From Holacanthus passer (Eukaryota; Chordata; Actinopteri; Pomacanthidae): DNA of 64,000 nucleotides. Position numbers and translations under genes: made by a program. The notes beneath the pieces are model-generated. The model was not told the DNA's origin. It did not search any database and saw only the letters and a list, made by a program, of their open reading frames with translations. The stretch is from assembly GCA_025331565.1 (NCBI GenBank), contig JAFREQ010000093.1:1321001-1385000 (forward strand), given 5' to 3'. Shown one piece after another: positions 1 through 12,200 of the stretch (the stretch's first letter is position 1; each line of letters begins with the position of its first letter).

Positions 1-19
1 GATTTGAGTACTCTGGTCT

Positions 20-152
20 CTAAGAAATTGAGATGGCCATTTTTCACAATCCTTCTAACATTTTGCTGACAAAATGATTATTAAATCAATTGAGAGAATA
101 ATCAACAGATTAGTTGATAAAGAAAATAATTGGTAGATGCAACCTTGAGTGC
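20..152 (-). repeat. AT-rich dispersed repeat, copy 1 (reverse orientation)
   Basis: Read on the minus strand, this stretch aligns with the start of the repeat at about 11789-12057. Both run from a TGCA-CTA start through an ATTTTC block and a TAATCTG-GAT-ATT block to a shared GTGAAAAATG block. The family resembles a fold-back, MITE-like repeat I know from percomorph introns, but I cannot give it a database name. It lies in the fam161a intron upstream of the large exon and may continue past the left edge. The similarity was judged by eye. Confidence 0.5.
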
Positions 153-305
153 AATTTAATTGAACATGTATATTTTGCCAATGAGGTGATTCATAATAAA
201 CTAGTATCATGAACCGTTTACTTTATGGTGTTGAGTGATGGTGAGTATTTCTTTGGCATTAGGTGCTTTGCCATATTAACAATCATTGATTTCTTTTTTT
301 GTTAG

Positions 306-3300
306 ACTGCTGTGGTTGGACAGCAGCCCAGCGGCTTCACGCCGTCTGAGGAAGTCGCACTCTGCTGTTGAACTCAGGAGAAGCTCTGGACAGTCAGGCT
401 CTTCAGACAAAGGCGAAGCTGCCAGTAATGATGTGGAGAAAGGCCTGCTTTTCTCTCCAAAAGAGCACATCAAGAACATGTGGCAGGACTTCAAGCTGTC
501 CCCTCAAAATCGCCTGCGGTCGACCTCCTCACTGCACAGCCTGCCAGGAGACCAGAGGAGACGAAAGGGAAAAGGAAAGAGGAGGCAGGGTCATAAAGAT
601 GGAGAGCAGGAGCTGTGGAAACACAGAGTGACCGTCCCGAAACCTTTCCAGATGATGCTGCGTGAGGCTGAGAGACGAAAGCGTGGCATAAAGACCCGTT
701 CGGAGATCGAACTGGAGAACGCAGAGCTGCGACGGCAGCTGGAAGAACTGACAGAGTGCCAGAGGAAGTTCCGTGCCAGCCCTGTCCCAGCTCACGTTCA
801 CCTCCCGCTTTATGAAGAGCTGCAGGAGCGGAGCGAGGAACGACAGCGAAGAATGAAAGAGCGAGAAGATCGAAATCTTCGAACCCTCCAGAAACCCTTC
901 AGCTTCCTGGAGAGGGAGCGACTGAAGAAGGAGCAGAAACAGCTGCGTCACCAACAAACATCCGACCAGGAGAAAGTCAAACCCTTCAAGGCCAAGCCTG
1001 TGCCCAAGGCAGTGTACGCAGCAGCATCAGGGGAGCAGATGAAGGAGGAGCAGCTGTATCGGTCTATCAAGATACAGATGAGAGCTCAGGAGATGCTCCA
1101 CAGTGCTTCAATGCCTCCCAGCATGCTCGCACGACGACTCAGCGAACGCAAGAAGACCAAAGATGGCAGCGATGCAGCCGGAGGAGACAACTTCTCCCAC
1201 AGGCCCCACATTAACAAAGAGGTACCTGACTTCAACGCCAGCTACCGACGCTTTCAGAAACACCTGGAGAAACAAAAAGAGGTGAAGCCTACGACTGCAT
1301 GCGAACCCTTTGAATTAAGGACGTCACGGATCTCTTCGCACCGTGAACGCATCCTGGCCGACATCGAGCAGGAGCAGAGCAGCCCTCGGATGCTGCGCTG
1401 GCCGTACATCAGCTCCGGGCCATCTCGGACGCCAAACTCAAGTCTCTGCTCGTCCCTCTCTGGCAGCTTGGAGCTCCTGCCTGCAAAAGTTACAGATGCC
1501 ACCAAAAAGCGCCATGAGGCTGTAAGGTACAACTTCAGGACTCCAAAGTCTTCCACCATTTTAGTCGAGATAGAGACACCCTCAGAACTCAAATGTCCTG
1601 TTTAGACATCGAGACCTCAACAGTGTTTGAAATCCCCCGAGGCTGAATTTGTGGAGCTCCTTTTCCCACCATCCCTGCAGTGTGCTTACAAACCCACACC
1701 CATCCTCCAGAACGATTTTTACACCCTGTAGCCGACTGTGGCACCCATATCCTCAATTGTCTGCCCCCGCCCTCCCAAGGTCCCCATCCCATCCAAACCT
1801 TCCTGCATCTGTGACCAGATTGTCTCCCTGAGTAGAAAGGTGCTGGAGCAGAGGAAGAAGGCTGAGGAGGAGGAGGAGCGGTGGAAGGAAAGGCAGAAGC
1901 AGAGGGAGAAGAAGCTGCAGAGGGTGGTGTTGAAACGTGCTCAGGCCAACGACCCCCACCTGGCTCTCTCACAGACGCACCACACCAAACTCAAAGAATT
2001 CAGGTACTCTAAAAACAACATGACTACAGCATGAGCCGAACTGTTGTCGAACGGAATGGGACGATTTATAACTCTGTGATCTCTGCAGGAAACAAGAGCT
2101 TCAGCGCAGGAAGGAGTACCAGCAGGAGATTAAAGAGATGCAGCAGAGGGTGAAGGGGAGGCCGCTGCTGTTGGAGCAGGTTGCACAGGTGAACATCAAC
2201 CTGCCTTAAATCAGACAACACAGGTGTCCACGTGATAACCCCCGTGACAAGCCGGCTGACTCGTATTCTAACATCCAAAAGAGATTTTAAAGACTCAAAC
2301 AGTTTAATTGCAATAGATTGTGTTCCTTCACAAACAGCCTTTGTACAAATGTGTCTACAGACCTTAATGTGGTTGATCATTTAAATGGAGACGGATGAAT
2401 TGATTAGCCAATTAATTAACACTGTAGTAAAGGTTAAACAATGTTCCTGCGTAAAACATACAGAAGCCCAGACTGTTTGTGTGTCACAGAGACATTCTAT
2501 CCACATAAATAACATTACTGAAAAGTACATATACATATACATATAAAAAAGATGAATTAAATCATAGAAATAACAAGACAGACACTGTACAGAGATGAGG
2601 AGACAAACAATATAACTAGTTAAAATAGTTAAAGCAGCTTCATTACCATAAGTGTTGACATGCATGAATATCTCAGACTTCCACAATGTAAGAGTGTGTT
2701 ATTTTAGCTTTGATCACCATATCACTGTCACTTTGATAACAGAGAAATGCCAAGCAGGCAGCAGAGAAGCGCTACACCGACGCCCTGCATGGATGTGATC
2801 TGACTGAGGAGTTTATCAGCAGCAAGGCAGCCAAATCAGGATCTGCACGCAAAGCCTCTCTGTCCAGCGCCAGCAAACAGAGGTAAGTCTGTGACGTCAC
2901 TGTAGCGCAAACTACAGACCACGCTGAAGTTTACTGACCCAGCCACTGTGATGCTTTAAGCAAACACTGAATGTATGACAGAAGTATGAAACGTCTGGGA
3001 AGGATTGCAGATCAATAAAATGTCAAAAACAAAGAGTGTGAAAAAATTTAGTGTGAAACCGGGAATGAATGTCAAGTCTAAAAGCTTTCAAGTACATACT
3101 TACAAAAGAGGATTCAAATCTTTAGGTTAAATTAGTTGATTTCTGGACTTGAGCACAAACCACTGCCAAACTGTGACTTTGGGTAAATCAGACAAATCAC
3201 ATTTTTTCTCATCAACTGAGGGTCGCTCACATCTTTATTTAGTTGTTGTGAATTTATGTTGAACTGTTTTGTTTATTGGTTTGTTGGTTGTCTGTAAAGC

Positions 3301-3730
3301 CTGTTTTATGCTATTTTGAAAAGAGCTATGTAGAGAAAGTTGCTTGTGTGATTACTGTGAATAAGAGCACACTCATATTTAAGGCTTAATGGTGAAATTG
3401 ACTCTCTTATCAGAAGCTGATTGTATTCTTCTGTGTTTTAGTGACCAAGAGGAGCCAGACATGGGATATGAACCTGTTCACTACAAAAAGGTCTTCCTGG
3501 ATGATGAAGACGTGGAAGTAGATCTAGACGAAAGGGACGGAGGGAGTGACGAGGCGTCAATAAACCACCATGATGGAGACAACGGCAGCAGTCATCACTC
3601 AGATCAGGATTATCGTGGTGATGATCAGCACTATTCAGATGACAGTTACCACTACTCAGACGATCATGAGAATTACTCAGATGACAGCGAGCATGATGCT
3701 GACACCAGACAGCAGGAGGCGGGGGAGTGA
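306..3730 (+). CDS. fam161a: FAM161A, centrosomal/ciliary microtubule-associated protein (5' end missing)
   Basis: Five coding exons: 306-1526, 1836-2003, 2089-2188, 2743-2882 and 3442-3730 (stop TGA). All have GT-AG boundaries and the phases agree. The first is the large family-typical exon, entered in mid-codon after TTTTTTGTTAG, so the true start codon and earlier exons lie left of the window. The protein is highly charged with predicted coiled coil: KVLEQRKKAEEEEERW, then a QELQRRKEYQQEIKEMQQRV segment, then a block beginning RPLLLEQVAQ and continuing RNAKQAAEKRY. These match the conserved UPF0564/FAM161 region. In mammals the protein binds microtubules at the photoreceptor connecting cilium and centrosome, and loss causes retinitis pigmentosa. 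Its neighbour xpo1 supports the fam161a rather than fam161b assignment, because this linkage is also seen in human. The C-terminus is an unusual acidic, His/Tyr-rich tail with repeated YSDD units. Identity is strong; the exact large-exon donor (1526/1527) is inferred from phase. Confidence 0.88.
1527..3441 (+). other. fam161a introns
   Basis: The introns are 1527-1835, 2004-2088, 2189-2742 and 2883-3441. The 554-bp intron contains a short TATACA-type simple repeat near 2525-2546. I see no other gene or recognisable element; the remaining sequence is AT-rich and unremarkable. Confidence 0.6.
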
Positions 3731-3965
3731 TGTCATCAAATGTCACGACATAAGTGGCCTGCACCACTGCTTTATTCAAAAACTCTGAAACTGAGCAAAG
3801 CTGAACACAGCGAGTGAGGAGGAACACTGAAGACTGAAGAATTTTAATGTAAATATTGTACACAAAAATGGACAATTTGATATCCTTGATCTGAGGTGAT
3901 GAGCTCGAGTCACTTCCTTGTTTACTTGTTCACTATACTCAACCTAATAAACAGTAATTCGTTTA
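3731..3965 (+). terminator. fam161a 3'UTR and poly(A) signal
   Basis: A canonical AATAAA hexamer lies at 3946-3951, about 215 bases after the stop codon, so the transcript probably ends near 3965-3975. The end point is inferred from the hexamer only. Confidence 0.6.
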
Positions 3966-4960
3966 CTCTATAGTGAGCCGTTCATTGAGGTTTTGGACAT
4001 TTTTGAATCATTATTTTACATCATTCCTGACAGAAGTCAATTGGGAAGCATTGCATTGTGGGATTTGCAACTAAATGCTGCACATATGCTGCACAGTTTA
4101 TTTATTTTTTACTCCATTGTGGAAATTTTTGAGGGCACATATGAGGAGGTGATTTTGGACACAACCATGTCCATTTCCATCGTGCACACTTTGACTTGTC
4201 ATGGTAGGAAAAGCACAGGTGTTACTGCTAACATTAACTCCTTTCTGTTCCTTTCCCACTAAGCTATGACAGCAATGGCATCATCCATACTACATATTAA
4301 CTCTACACACTATTTACTCCATACTAACTCATACTGTCTCTCAGTTTTTCCAACACTTTCCAGCAGTTCATGGTTTCCTGTGTGCATTGTGTTGTACGAG
4401 AATAACACACAACAAAAGAACACGCAAAAATAAACCACATTTAGTATGCACGCTATCTGCTTCAAATAAATACCGGAAAACTAGAATTGGTGTGTGTATT
4501 TGGGACACACTGCAGGAAACTAGCAGCTAAATGGAATTCAACCATCATAAATATCATTATTTGTCAAAAAATAAGGTAATGTAAGGTCCATCTTATCTCT
4601 TTTAAGAGAAACTATTAAGCTCTGTGGACAGTTTCTCATCACACAGGCACAATGTTAATACAGCATGAAAAATGTTTCTGTACTGTTTCTGGCTTTCACT
4701 ACTTGTATGACCTCACAGAAATGAACTGAATATTTATCATAATAATAAACACTGTTTTTTTTTGTCATCATCACCTTGTTTATGTCGCACTGGACCATCT
4801 ACAATAAAACCACTTTTTCAACAACTCACATCTGTCTTTATGAATTGAAGTCCTTCATTACTGTCTCTCGTGTGTTGATATTAGATGTTATTGGAGGTCA
4901 AACCAGAATAAAACTGAATAAAAGGGTCAAACTGGAGCAAACACACAGGGAGGATGAGCC
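3966..4960. other. intergenic fam161a-xpo1, nothing recognised
   Basis: This AT-rich stretch has no ORF with family resemblance, no exon pattern and no recognised repeat. It ends where the CpG-rich xpo1 promoter begins. Confidence 0.5.
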
Positions 4961-4969
4961 AGATTGACA

Positions 4970-5160
4970 GCTCCTCCCCACCTATGACATAGCGTGACGT
5001 CTGCAGCAGCACAACCAATCAGATGGCGGGTGGGCGGGCACATGGTCCAAATTTTCCGCGGCGCGCTGCGGCCGAAACACCGAGAATGAAAATCCCGGTC
5101 TCAACCGGTTTCAACCGGTCCGCGGTTGGAAGCATGAGCTTAGAGGAAGAGCACACTTGC
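4970..5160 (+). promoter_or_regulatory. xpo1 promoter, CpG-rich and TATA-less
   Basis: GC and CpG content rise sharply here. Visible elements are a CRE-like TGACGT near 4995, a CCAAT box in ACCAATCAG (about 5013-5021), an adjacent YY1-like AGATGGCGGG (5021-5030), a GC box in GGTGGGCGGGC, and an E2F-like TTTTCCGCGGCGCG near 5052. This is the architecture of a broadly expressed housekeeping gene. The transcription start cannot be fixed from sequence; I place it around 5050-5150. Confidence 0.6.
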
Positions 5161-5674
5161 ACGCATTAAAACACCTCTGTTCTCTAACAGTGTGTGCGAG
5201 CAGAATCAGAAATAAAAACGAGCCTCCTTCACTTCGTGATTATGACCCGGAATACCGCTCTGACTGTGACTCCGTGAAGCTGTTAGCTTAGCTTACATTA
5301 GCCCGCTGACTTGACTCATCACTGACTTTTCCATTAGCACGCTAAGTTGCTATTAGCTCGGCTGTGATTAGCTAAAGAAACATATGTTGTAGGCTGGTTG
5401 AAGACGAAACAGTAGGCTGTGGTAAACTGTGGAAAGCTCTTAATACATCGCCAAGAATCGATAAGTATCCATCGGAACGGCGTTTTTAATTTAGCGCTGT
5501 CGGTGTCATCCAGGAAAGCTAACATTAGCTTAGCTTAATGAGCAGCGGTGTCAACGTGTGCCATGAGATAACAGTTGATTCCAACGCACCGACAACTTTA
5601 ATATTCCGGCCTTCGACTACAGCTCACTTCAGACAGCCAACACTTGTTTTCGACGAGCGGACACGACACAACAG
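5150..5674 (+). other. xpo1 non-coding exon 1 (5'UTR), approximate start
   Basis: The 3' boundary is a strong donor, ACAG|GTAAGT, at 5674/5675. Vertebrate XPO1 genes have a non-coding first exon spliced just upstream of the exon with the start codon, and the next acceptor is at 6256/6257. The exon is rich in TTAGC/GCTAA words. The start position is an estimate. The first intron, 5675-6256, holds a perfect 12-bp palindrome, GCTAACGTTAGC, at 5719-5730. Confidence 0.5.
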
Positions 5675-6263
5675 GTAAGTTAAGCCCGAGGAACAGAAAC
5701 CTAACTCACCCATCGTGGGCTAACGTTAGCATCCGCCAGGTTCAACAGTAATGTGTTTTATGTGTGGGGTCAAGCTAACGGTCACACAAACCAAACAGGC
5801 TCGTTGTAGCAGGAGGACTCGTGTCTCCTCCGTTTGTTTTGCATTTTAGTTGCTCTCAATAGTCGTAAACCGGGTCTATCGGTCGGGTTGTGGTGAACGC
5901 GGGTCTGTGCGCCTTGTCAGCCAGGCGGGGGCGCTGTTCCTTGTTGTACAGGTTTATTATTGGTTTTTAATGGGAGTCAAAATTGGACCACGAGGTCTGG
6001 CTGAGGCTTCAGGCTGCTTTGACACATTTTGGCTGAACAAGAATAACTTCTTTCAGAAAACCAACCTTGCCTTTAATACCTGAATTCACATTTCCAAATA
6101 TGAATGCATCAATTAAATGTCAGGTTTGACATCCATAGTTTGTAGTGTAGTATTTAAAATATGTAAGTTAAGCTGTAGTTCCTATAATCGCTACCTGTAG
6201 ATGTATTACCACCAGCTGTGGTTAGAGTTTAAATCATCTCTCTTCCCTCCCTTCAGAAGCTCT

Positions 6264-9200
6264 ATGCCAGCAGAAATGACGATGTTGGCGGATCACCCAG
6301 CCAGACAGCTGCTGGACTTCAGTCAGAAACTGGACATCAACCTGTTGGACAATGTCGTCAACTCCATGTACCACGACATTGGATCCCAGGTGAGGACGGC
6401 TCCTTTCCACTTCAATTGTCTGCATGGGATTCTCATGTAATCAGTGCAAAGCTGTGCCATTTGATTGTAAACAAGCCCCTAATTGGTTAAATGTCTGTTT
6501 GTTCAGTAATGAAAATGAAGAAATTGTTGCTTTGCTTAACCACACAGCCATTTGGGGGGTCAGATCAAATATGTCTAAACTAAAATAAAATATACTGCAC
6601 CTGTAGCTGATCGTTAAAGCCTAAAGATTCATGGCCTATAAAGGGTTTGCTGTGTTGCTCTCTTGTAGCAACGAGTGGCCCAGGAAGTTCTCACCAACCT
6701 GAAGGACCACCCAGACGCCTGGACGAGGGTCGACACCATCCTGGAGTTCTCCCAGAATATGAAGACTAAAGTATGTACCTGATCTTGTAACAGAGAAAAG
6801 CCACAAACTTGCATCAGATGCTTGTTGACAGTCTCTCGAGGCCGATGTAATAATGTGAGCTGATGTTTATCAGTTTATCCACATCAGGCCAAGGCTTTCA
6901 GGGAGAGGCCATTCACTCAGCTTTATCTCCACTGTACTTATTGGATTTTCTTCAGCTAATGGAAGCTTGCTGTGTTTAAATCTGCAAAATTAGTTTTTCC
7001 ATTTTGGCTGCATCTTTGCTGTGAGGCATTTGTTATTATGTTACCGTCAGTCAGTGCTGTCCAAATGTTGATGTTCTTAAAGTTTTTGAGTTTCTCCTGG
7101 TGGTGTCTTTATTTTTTTCAGTTATGGTGGTTTTCAATGCTTATGCTAACTGACCACAGTTCTTCCCTTTTAGTACCACAGTTGCTGCTGCTGTTGTTGG
7201 TGCTACTCGTGTTAAATGCTGCCAACAGAATAGAAAATAGCAGCTTTATATATGACTGTGTTGTAACAAGATATATTACTTCTGTTAAGTTACTTACAAA
7301 CAGCACTGCAATTTATTTAAAATGACATTTTTGTGTAAGAATACATTTCTTAAAAGGCAGGAATAGAACTGATGCTGGTGCACACAGTTCTGTTCATGCT
7401 ACATTTAGTATTTGAAGGCATGAATGTGCCCTCACATGTTTTTTGGTGTGTATGATCCATGCCTAGAGTCCGTGGGTCATACGTTTTTGGGCTGCATGTG
7501 GCTGTACATATTTGACACCACCAGGGAGACACGACAGTGCAAATACTATATTGTGGTTGGTGCTTGTTTGTTGTTAATTAGCTCTTTGTGAGACAAGTGT
7601 GCCTGTGTCTTTTTCATAGCTCTAATGTCTCAATGTCTCTCTCAGTATTATGCACTGCAGATTCTGGAGACAGTCATCAAAACACGCTGGAAGATTCTGC
7701 CGAGAAATCAGTGTGAAGGTCAGTTTAATTACATTAAATAAAGCGATTAGAATCAGGCTTTCTGCCTGTGACGTGTTGCTGGTCAGAACAATGCTCTTTG
7801 CATTTTCCATTAAAAACTCTGCTTTTCAGGCATCAAGAAATATGTTGTTGGGTTGATCATCAAGACGTCTTCTGATCCTGCAAACATGGAGGTGAAGTTA
7901 CATTAATGTAAGATGTGGCACTTGCAAATGAACTTTGTACTGTTCAATACTGATGCCACTGTTTTTATGTTCATTTGCAGAAAGAGGGAGTGTACATTTC
8001 AAAACTCAACATGATCCTCGTACAGGTAAATAAACATTTGATTGTTCAGCACAAGAATAATGACTGGCATGATGTGATGAGGCTGATGACACAGAGCTCT
8101 TCTTCTCTGGACTGGGTAAGATCCTGAAGCAGGAATGGCCCAAACACTGGCCCACCTTCATCAGTGATATTGTGGGTGCGAGTCGGACCAGCGAGAGCCT
8201 CTGTCAGAACAACATGATCATCCTCAAACTGCTCAGCGAGGAGGTTTTTGACTTCTCCAGTGGCCAGATGACCCAGGTGAAGGCCAAGCACCTCAAAGAC
8301 AGGTAACTGATTAAAGATGATGTATTGTGACTTATGTGAAGAGTTGTTCAGGTTAAATCAGGTTAAATCCATACAGTGTCTACCATCACTGATGATCTCT
8401 ACTCTTTGTCTTCAGCATGTGCAACGAATTCTCCCAAATATTCCAGCTGTGCCAGTTTGTGATGGTAAGACATGGTTGACATCAGTCTAAACAGCTCTCG
8501 GCATCCGACTCAAATGTTTAGTAGATGCCACAATCTATTCTTATATGGACCTTTTTTGTATGTGTAGGAAAACTCCCAGAATGCCCCACTGGTCCATGCC
8601 ACACTGGAAACTCTCCTTCGGTTCCTGAATTGGATTCCTTTAGGTTACATCTTTGAGACCAAGCTCATCAGCACTCTGGTCTACAAGGTAAACCAGCTGA
8701 TATTCATTCAGTAAATCAAAACTTTAGGTGAATCAAATCTTTTTCGTTGCCCATCAAAAAGTGATGAAAACACATTTGTGCAGTAAAAACTGAATTTACA
8801 AACAAAAGATAAATATGATACAAAAGCAGCAAAGTGCAAATATAGGCAAGTGTTGGTGTGAAAAGTTGATGTATGCTGAGAGCTGCACATTCTGCAGCGC
8901 CAAACCAAACATGAAATGGTGAAACTCTTTAAACAATATTGGTTTTTACTTGAAAATGCCCAGAGTTCTTAAAAGGAGTAGAGCCGTTTGAACAGATGCT
9001 CATCATTTGTTTACACCTGGCTGACAGTTGATTAAATGTTTAAGTCATTTATCGAGCAAAAAACCCTCCCTGGTTTCAGCTTCATGTGTAAGAATTTACT
9101 ACTTCTCTCTGTTTTATATAATTGTTAACTGGGGTTTGACACACCGAGCAATTTGAAGATGTCACCCTGAGCTCTGAGAAATGTTTCCTTTTTTAAAATT

Positions 9201-12200
9201 ATTTTCTTACAAATTATAGACCAGGCCATTATCTATTACTTGAAAAAAATGAACAGATTAATTTTAGTTGAGGCCCTAATTCACTTTGCATTTTGTCACA
9301 CATCTGACACCGTGAGCCGTCACTGTCCGTTTTGTGACCAGCCTGCAGCCAGGGCTGAAAATTCGTGGGTTGATGGATATAAACATTGAATTCTAAAACG
9401 GCCATTTTCATAGGAAAATTAGTCGGAACATTGACTTGCAATACAGATGGGACAGTTAAACTGGCATTTCAGCACCGAATTGACTTGTTTGATTTAATAT
9501 TTGTTTATGTGTGTTTCAGTTCTTGAACGTGCCCATGTTTCGCAACGTGACACTGAAATGTTTAACAGAGATCGCCGGAGTGAGCGTTAACCAGTACGAG
9601 GAGCAGTTTGTCAACCTGTTTACCCTCACCATGTGCCAGCTCAAACAGGTACACACGCAATCATTTTGAGTGGTGCTCAAGTTAATTGCACTCAGTATGA
9701 TTACACACAAGCACACTTACATGTGCCCACTCTTTTATTACACACACAAACAACCTCCTCCTGTCTCTCTCTCACACACACGGACACACACACTACATTG
9801 TCAGTGTAAGCAGTTTTCTGTTTGTTCACTGTTATTGCAGATGGACAGAGCCGAGCAGAGCCCACAGAGGAGGGAATGAAACAGACTTTAGGATAGCTTC
9901 AGGCTTCAGTCATTTTCAGGACACTGGCAGCATTATCAAATCGATCACCTGTCATGCCCCTGCCTGCAGGTGCCGTCATTGTGACTGAATACTGACAGAT
10001 CAGAGAAAATGTTTTCTTTGGTGGCGTGAGTGAAGCTGTCAGGCTTAAAAAGTCATGTTCCCTGACAACAGGTGTCACCAATGAAGAGTCTTCAAGTCAA
10101 AAGATGAAGTTTAGCTTTCATTTATAATATCTACACCAGAAGCTCCCATGTTTTTTTCATTTGACCACCTGAAAGGGTCTGCTTAGTCAAAAAAACCTCT
10201 CAGATTTATCTTGTGACCCATTAGAAAGACCCTAATCACTCAGCAGGACAGCACTGATCTTGAGGGCTGTCAATACATGTACATCTTTACACTTCTGCCA
10301 ACAAGATGCATCATTTTCAATTTGACTTTGAAAGCAAAAAACCCTGATCCAAGGTTCACTTACCAGCCTTTTCCAAAGCACTTAACCACTATCTCATAGT
10401 CTTCCTCACCAGATAGTGTTTGCAGGGTTGCGTGGTTAGTTTTAGATGAATTGGTGATCTTGGGTGGTCTCATGTCTCCGTGGTTTAAGACAAAACCCAT
10501 TTACAGTAAATGTAATTTCCTCAAACAAAACACACTATGGATGCAATTATGGCAAAACAATTGAGACAAAAAGTTTGTATAAATAAATAAAAGGCTGGTT
10601 TGTGAAGTAATGTTCTGTTGTCTGGTCAGATGCTGCCTTTGAACACTAACATCAGACTGGCCTACGCCAACGGGAAGGACGACGAGCAGAACTTCATTCA
10701 GAACCTCAGCCTGTTCCTCTGCACCTTCCTCAAAGAACACGGCCAGCTTATCGAGAAGAGACCCAACCTGCGAGAGACACTCATGGAGGTAGGAGGACAG
10801 GACGGATCCTTTTCTGTTCATTAAGAAAGGACATTTTTCACTGTTCAAATGGAGTCTTGTTTATCTTGTGGAAAGTTGAACTTAAATGATTGTCGAGGTC
10901 TGTTTGAGTAAGCAAACCTGCAACTCTGAGCTGGTGGCTTTTAGTCGTTTCCACCTCTGCTTTGGGGTTGTTGGAGAGAAAACTCCCCCTCATATTCAGT
11001 GACTGTTTCCTGCCCCTCTTCTCTTTTCTTTGCATGTGGTTTACTGATTACACCTTTGCAATCATACATTTGGGACCGATTACAGTGGGAAGGACCACCT
11101 TTCCTGTGGCGGTTTGACCACTTGTATAAGTACTTACTTAGAAATGATTATTTCAGGAGGTCACTGAGATGTTAACAGTGGAACAGAAGAAGGCAGTGAG
11201 AGTCGCTGTCGCAGTTTAGTCAAGAAAAGACTGTTGAGTTGGTATTTTGCTTTAGGTAGACCCAGAGATGCACAGAGACATGTAACAATCCCAGGTGGAA
11301 GTTGTAACAAAGTCACAAAATGACATGTGTAAGGACGTTACAGATGGATATGGAGACTCAAGTGTTCAATATTAAATAACATTTACATTTGGATTTTGAC
11401 ATAATCATATGAGTAAGAACAAATGTAATATAACAATGACATTTACTTCATAATGCCATGTTTAATCAGCCTTTTGTCAGTTCAGACAAACTGGGCTAAC
11501 CACCTCACTTTGCTGCCCTCAGGCCCTGCACTACATGCTGCTGGTGTCAGAGGTGGAGGAGACGGAGATATTTAAGATCTGTCTGGAGTACTGGAACCAC
11601 CTGGCAGCAGAGCTCTACAGGGAGAGTCCCTTCTCCACCTCCAGCACCCCGCTGCTGTCCGACGTCCCGCCCCGCAGACACCTCTACCTGCCTGTACTCT
11701 CCCAGGTAGGGCCAACGCTCTCTGAGATATTCAGACACAAAGACCTACCAGAAAACCTTTGCCCCCATAAACTGATTTGACACAAATGTGAATTGGGCTG
11801 CAACTAATGGCCATTTTCATCGATGGATTAATCTGCAGATCATTTTTTAAAAAGTTAAATGATTAAAATGGTGAAAAATGCAATCTAATTTCTTTGCTAT
11901 CTGATATCAGATAACAGCCCAAAACTCAAAAGATATTTACTTTACTATCACATAAGAAACAACAAAAAACAGCAATTAACAATTAATAGATAATCAAAAT
12001 AGTCATTTTTTTGTCAAAAGACTAATTCATTAATCATTTGAGGTCTAAAACCAGCCTCCCAACCAGTTGTTGATTAATGAAATTGAATTTTTGCACTTTG
12101 TGTTGAACTGTATTCTAGAAATGTGAAACATCAGGTGATGGTTTTCTACTGTGGGTGTGACGCTGCAAAGTTATGGCTCAAAATGCAAAACATGATTATT

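Noticed and set aside
529..957. 142-codon minus-strand open frame
   Set aside because: Leu-rich antisense of the charged fam161a exon; a common artefact of Glu/Lys/Gln-rich coding sequence.
4500..4970. Possible small gene in the fam161a-xpo1 gap
   Set aside because: Open frames are short, AT-rich and without splice or family support.
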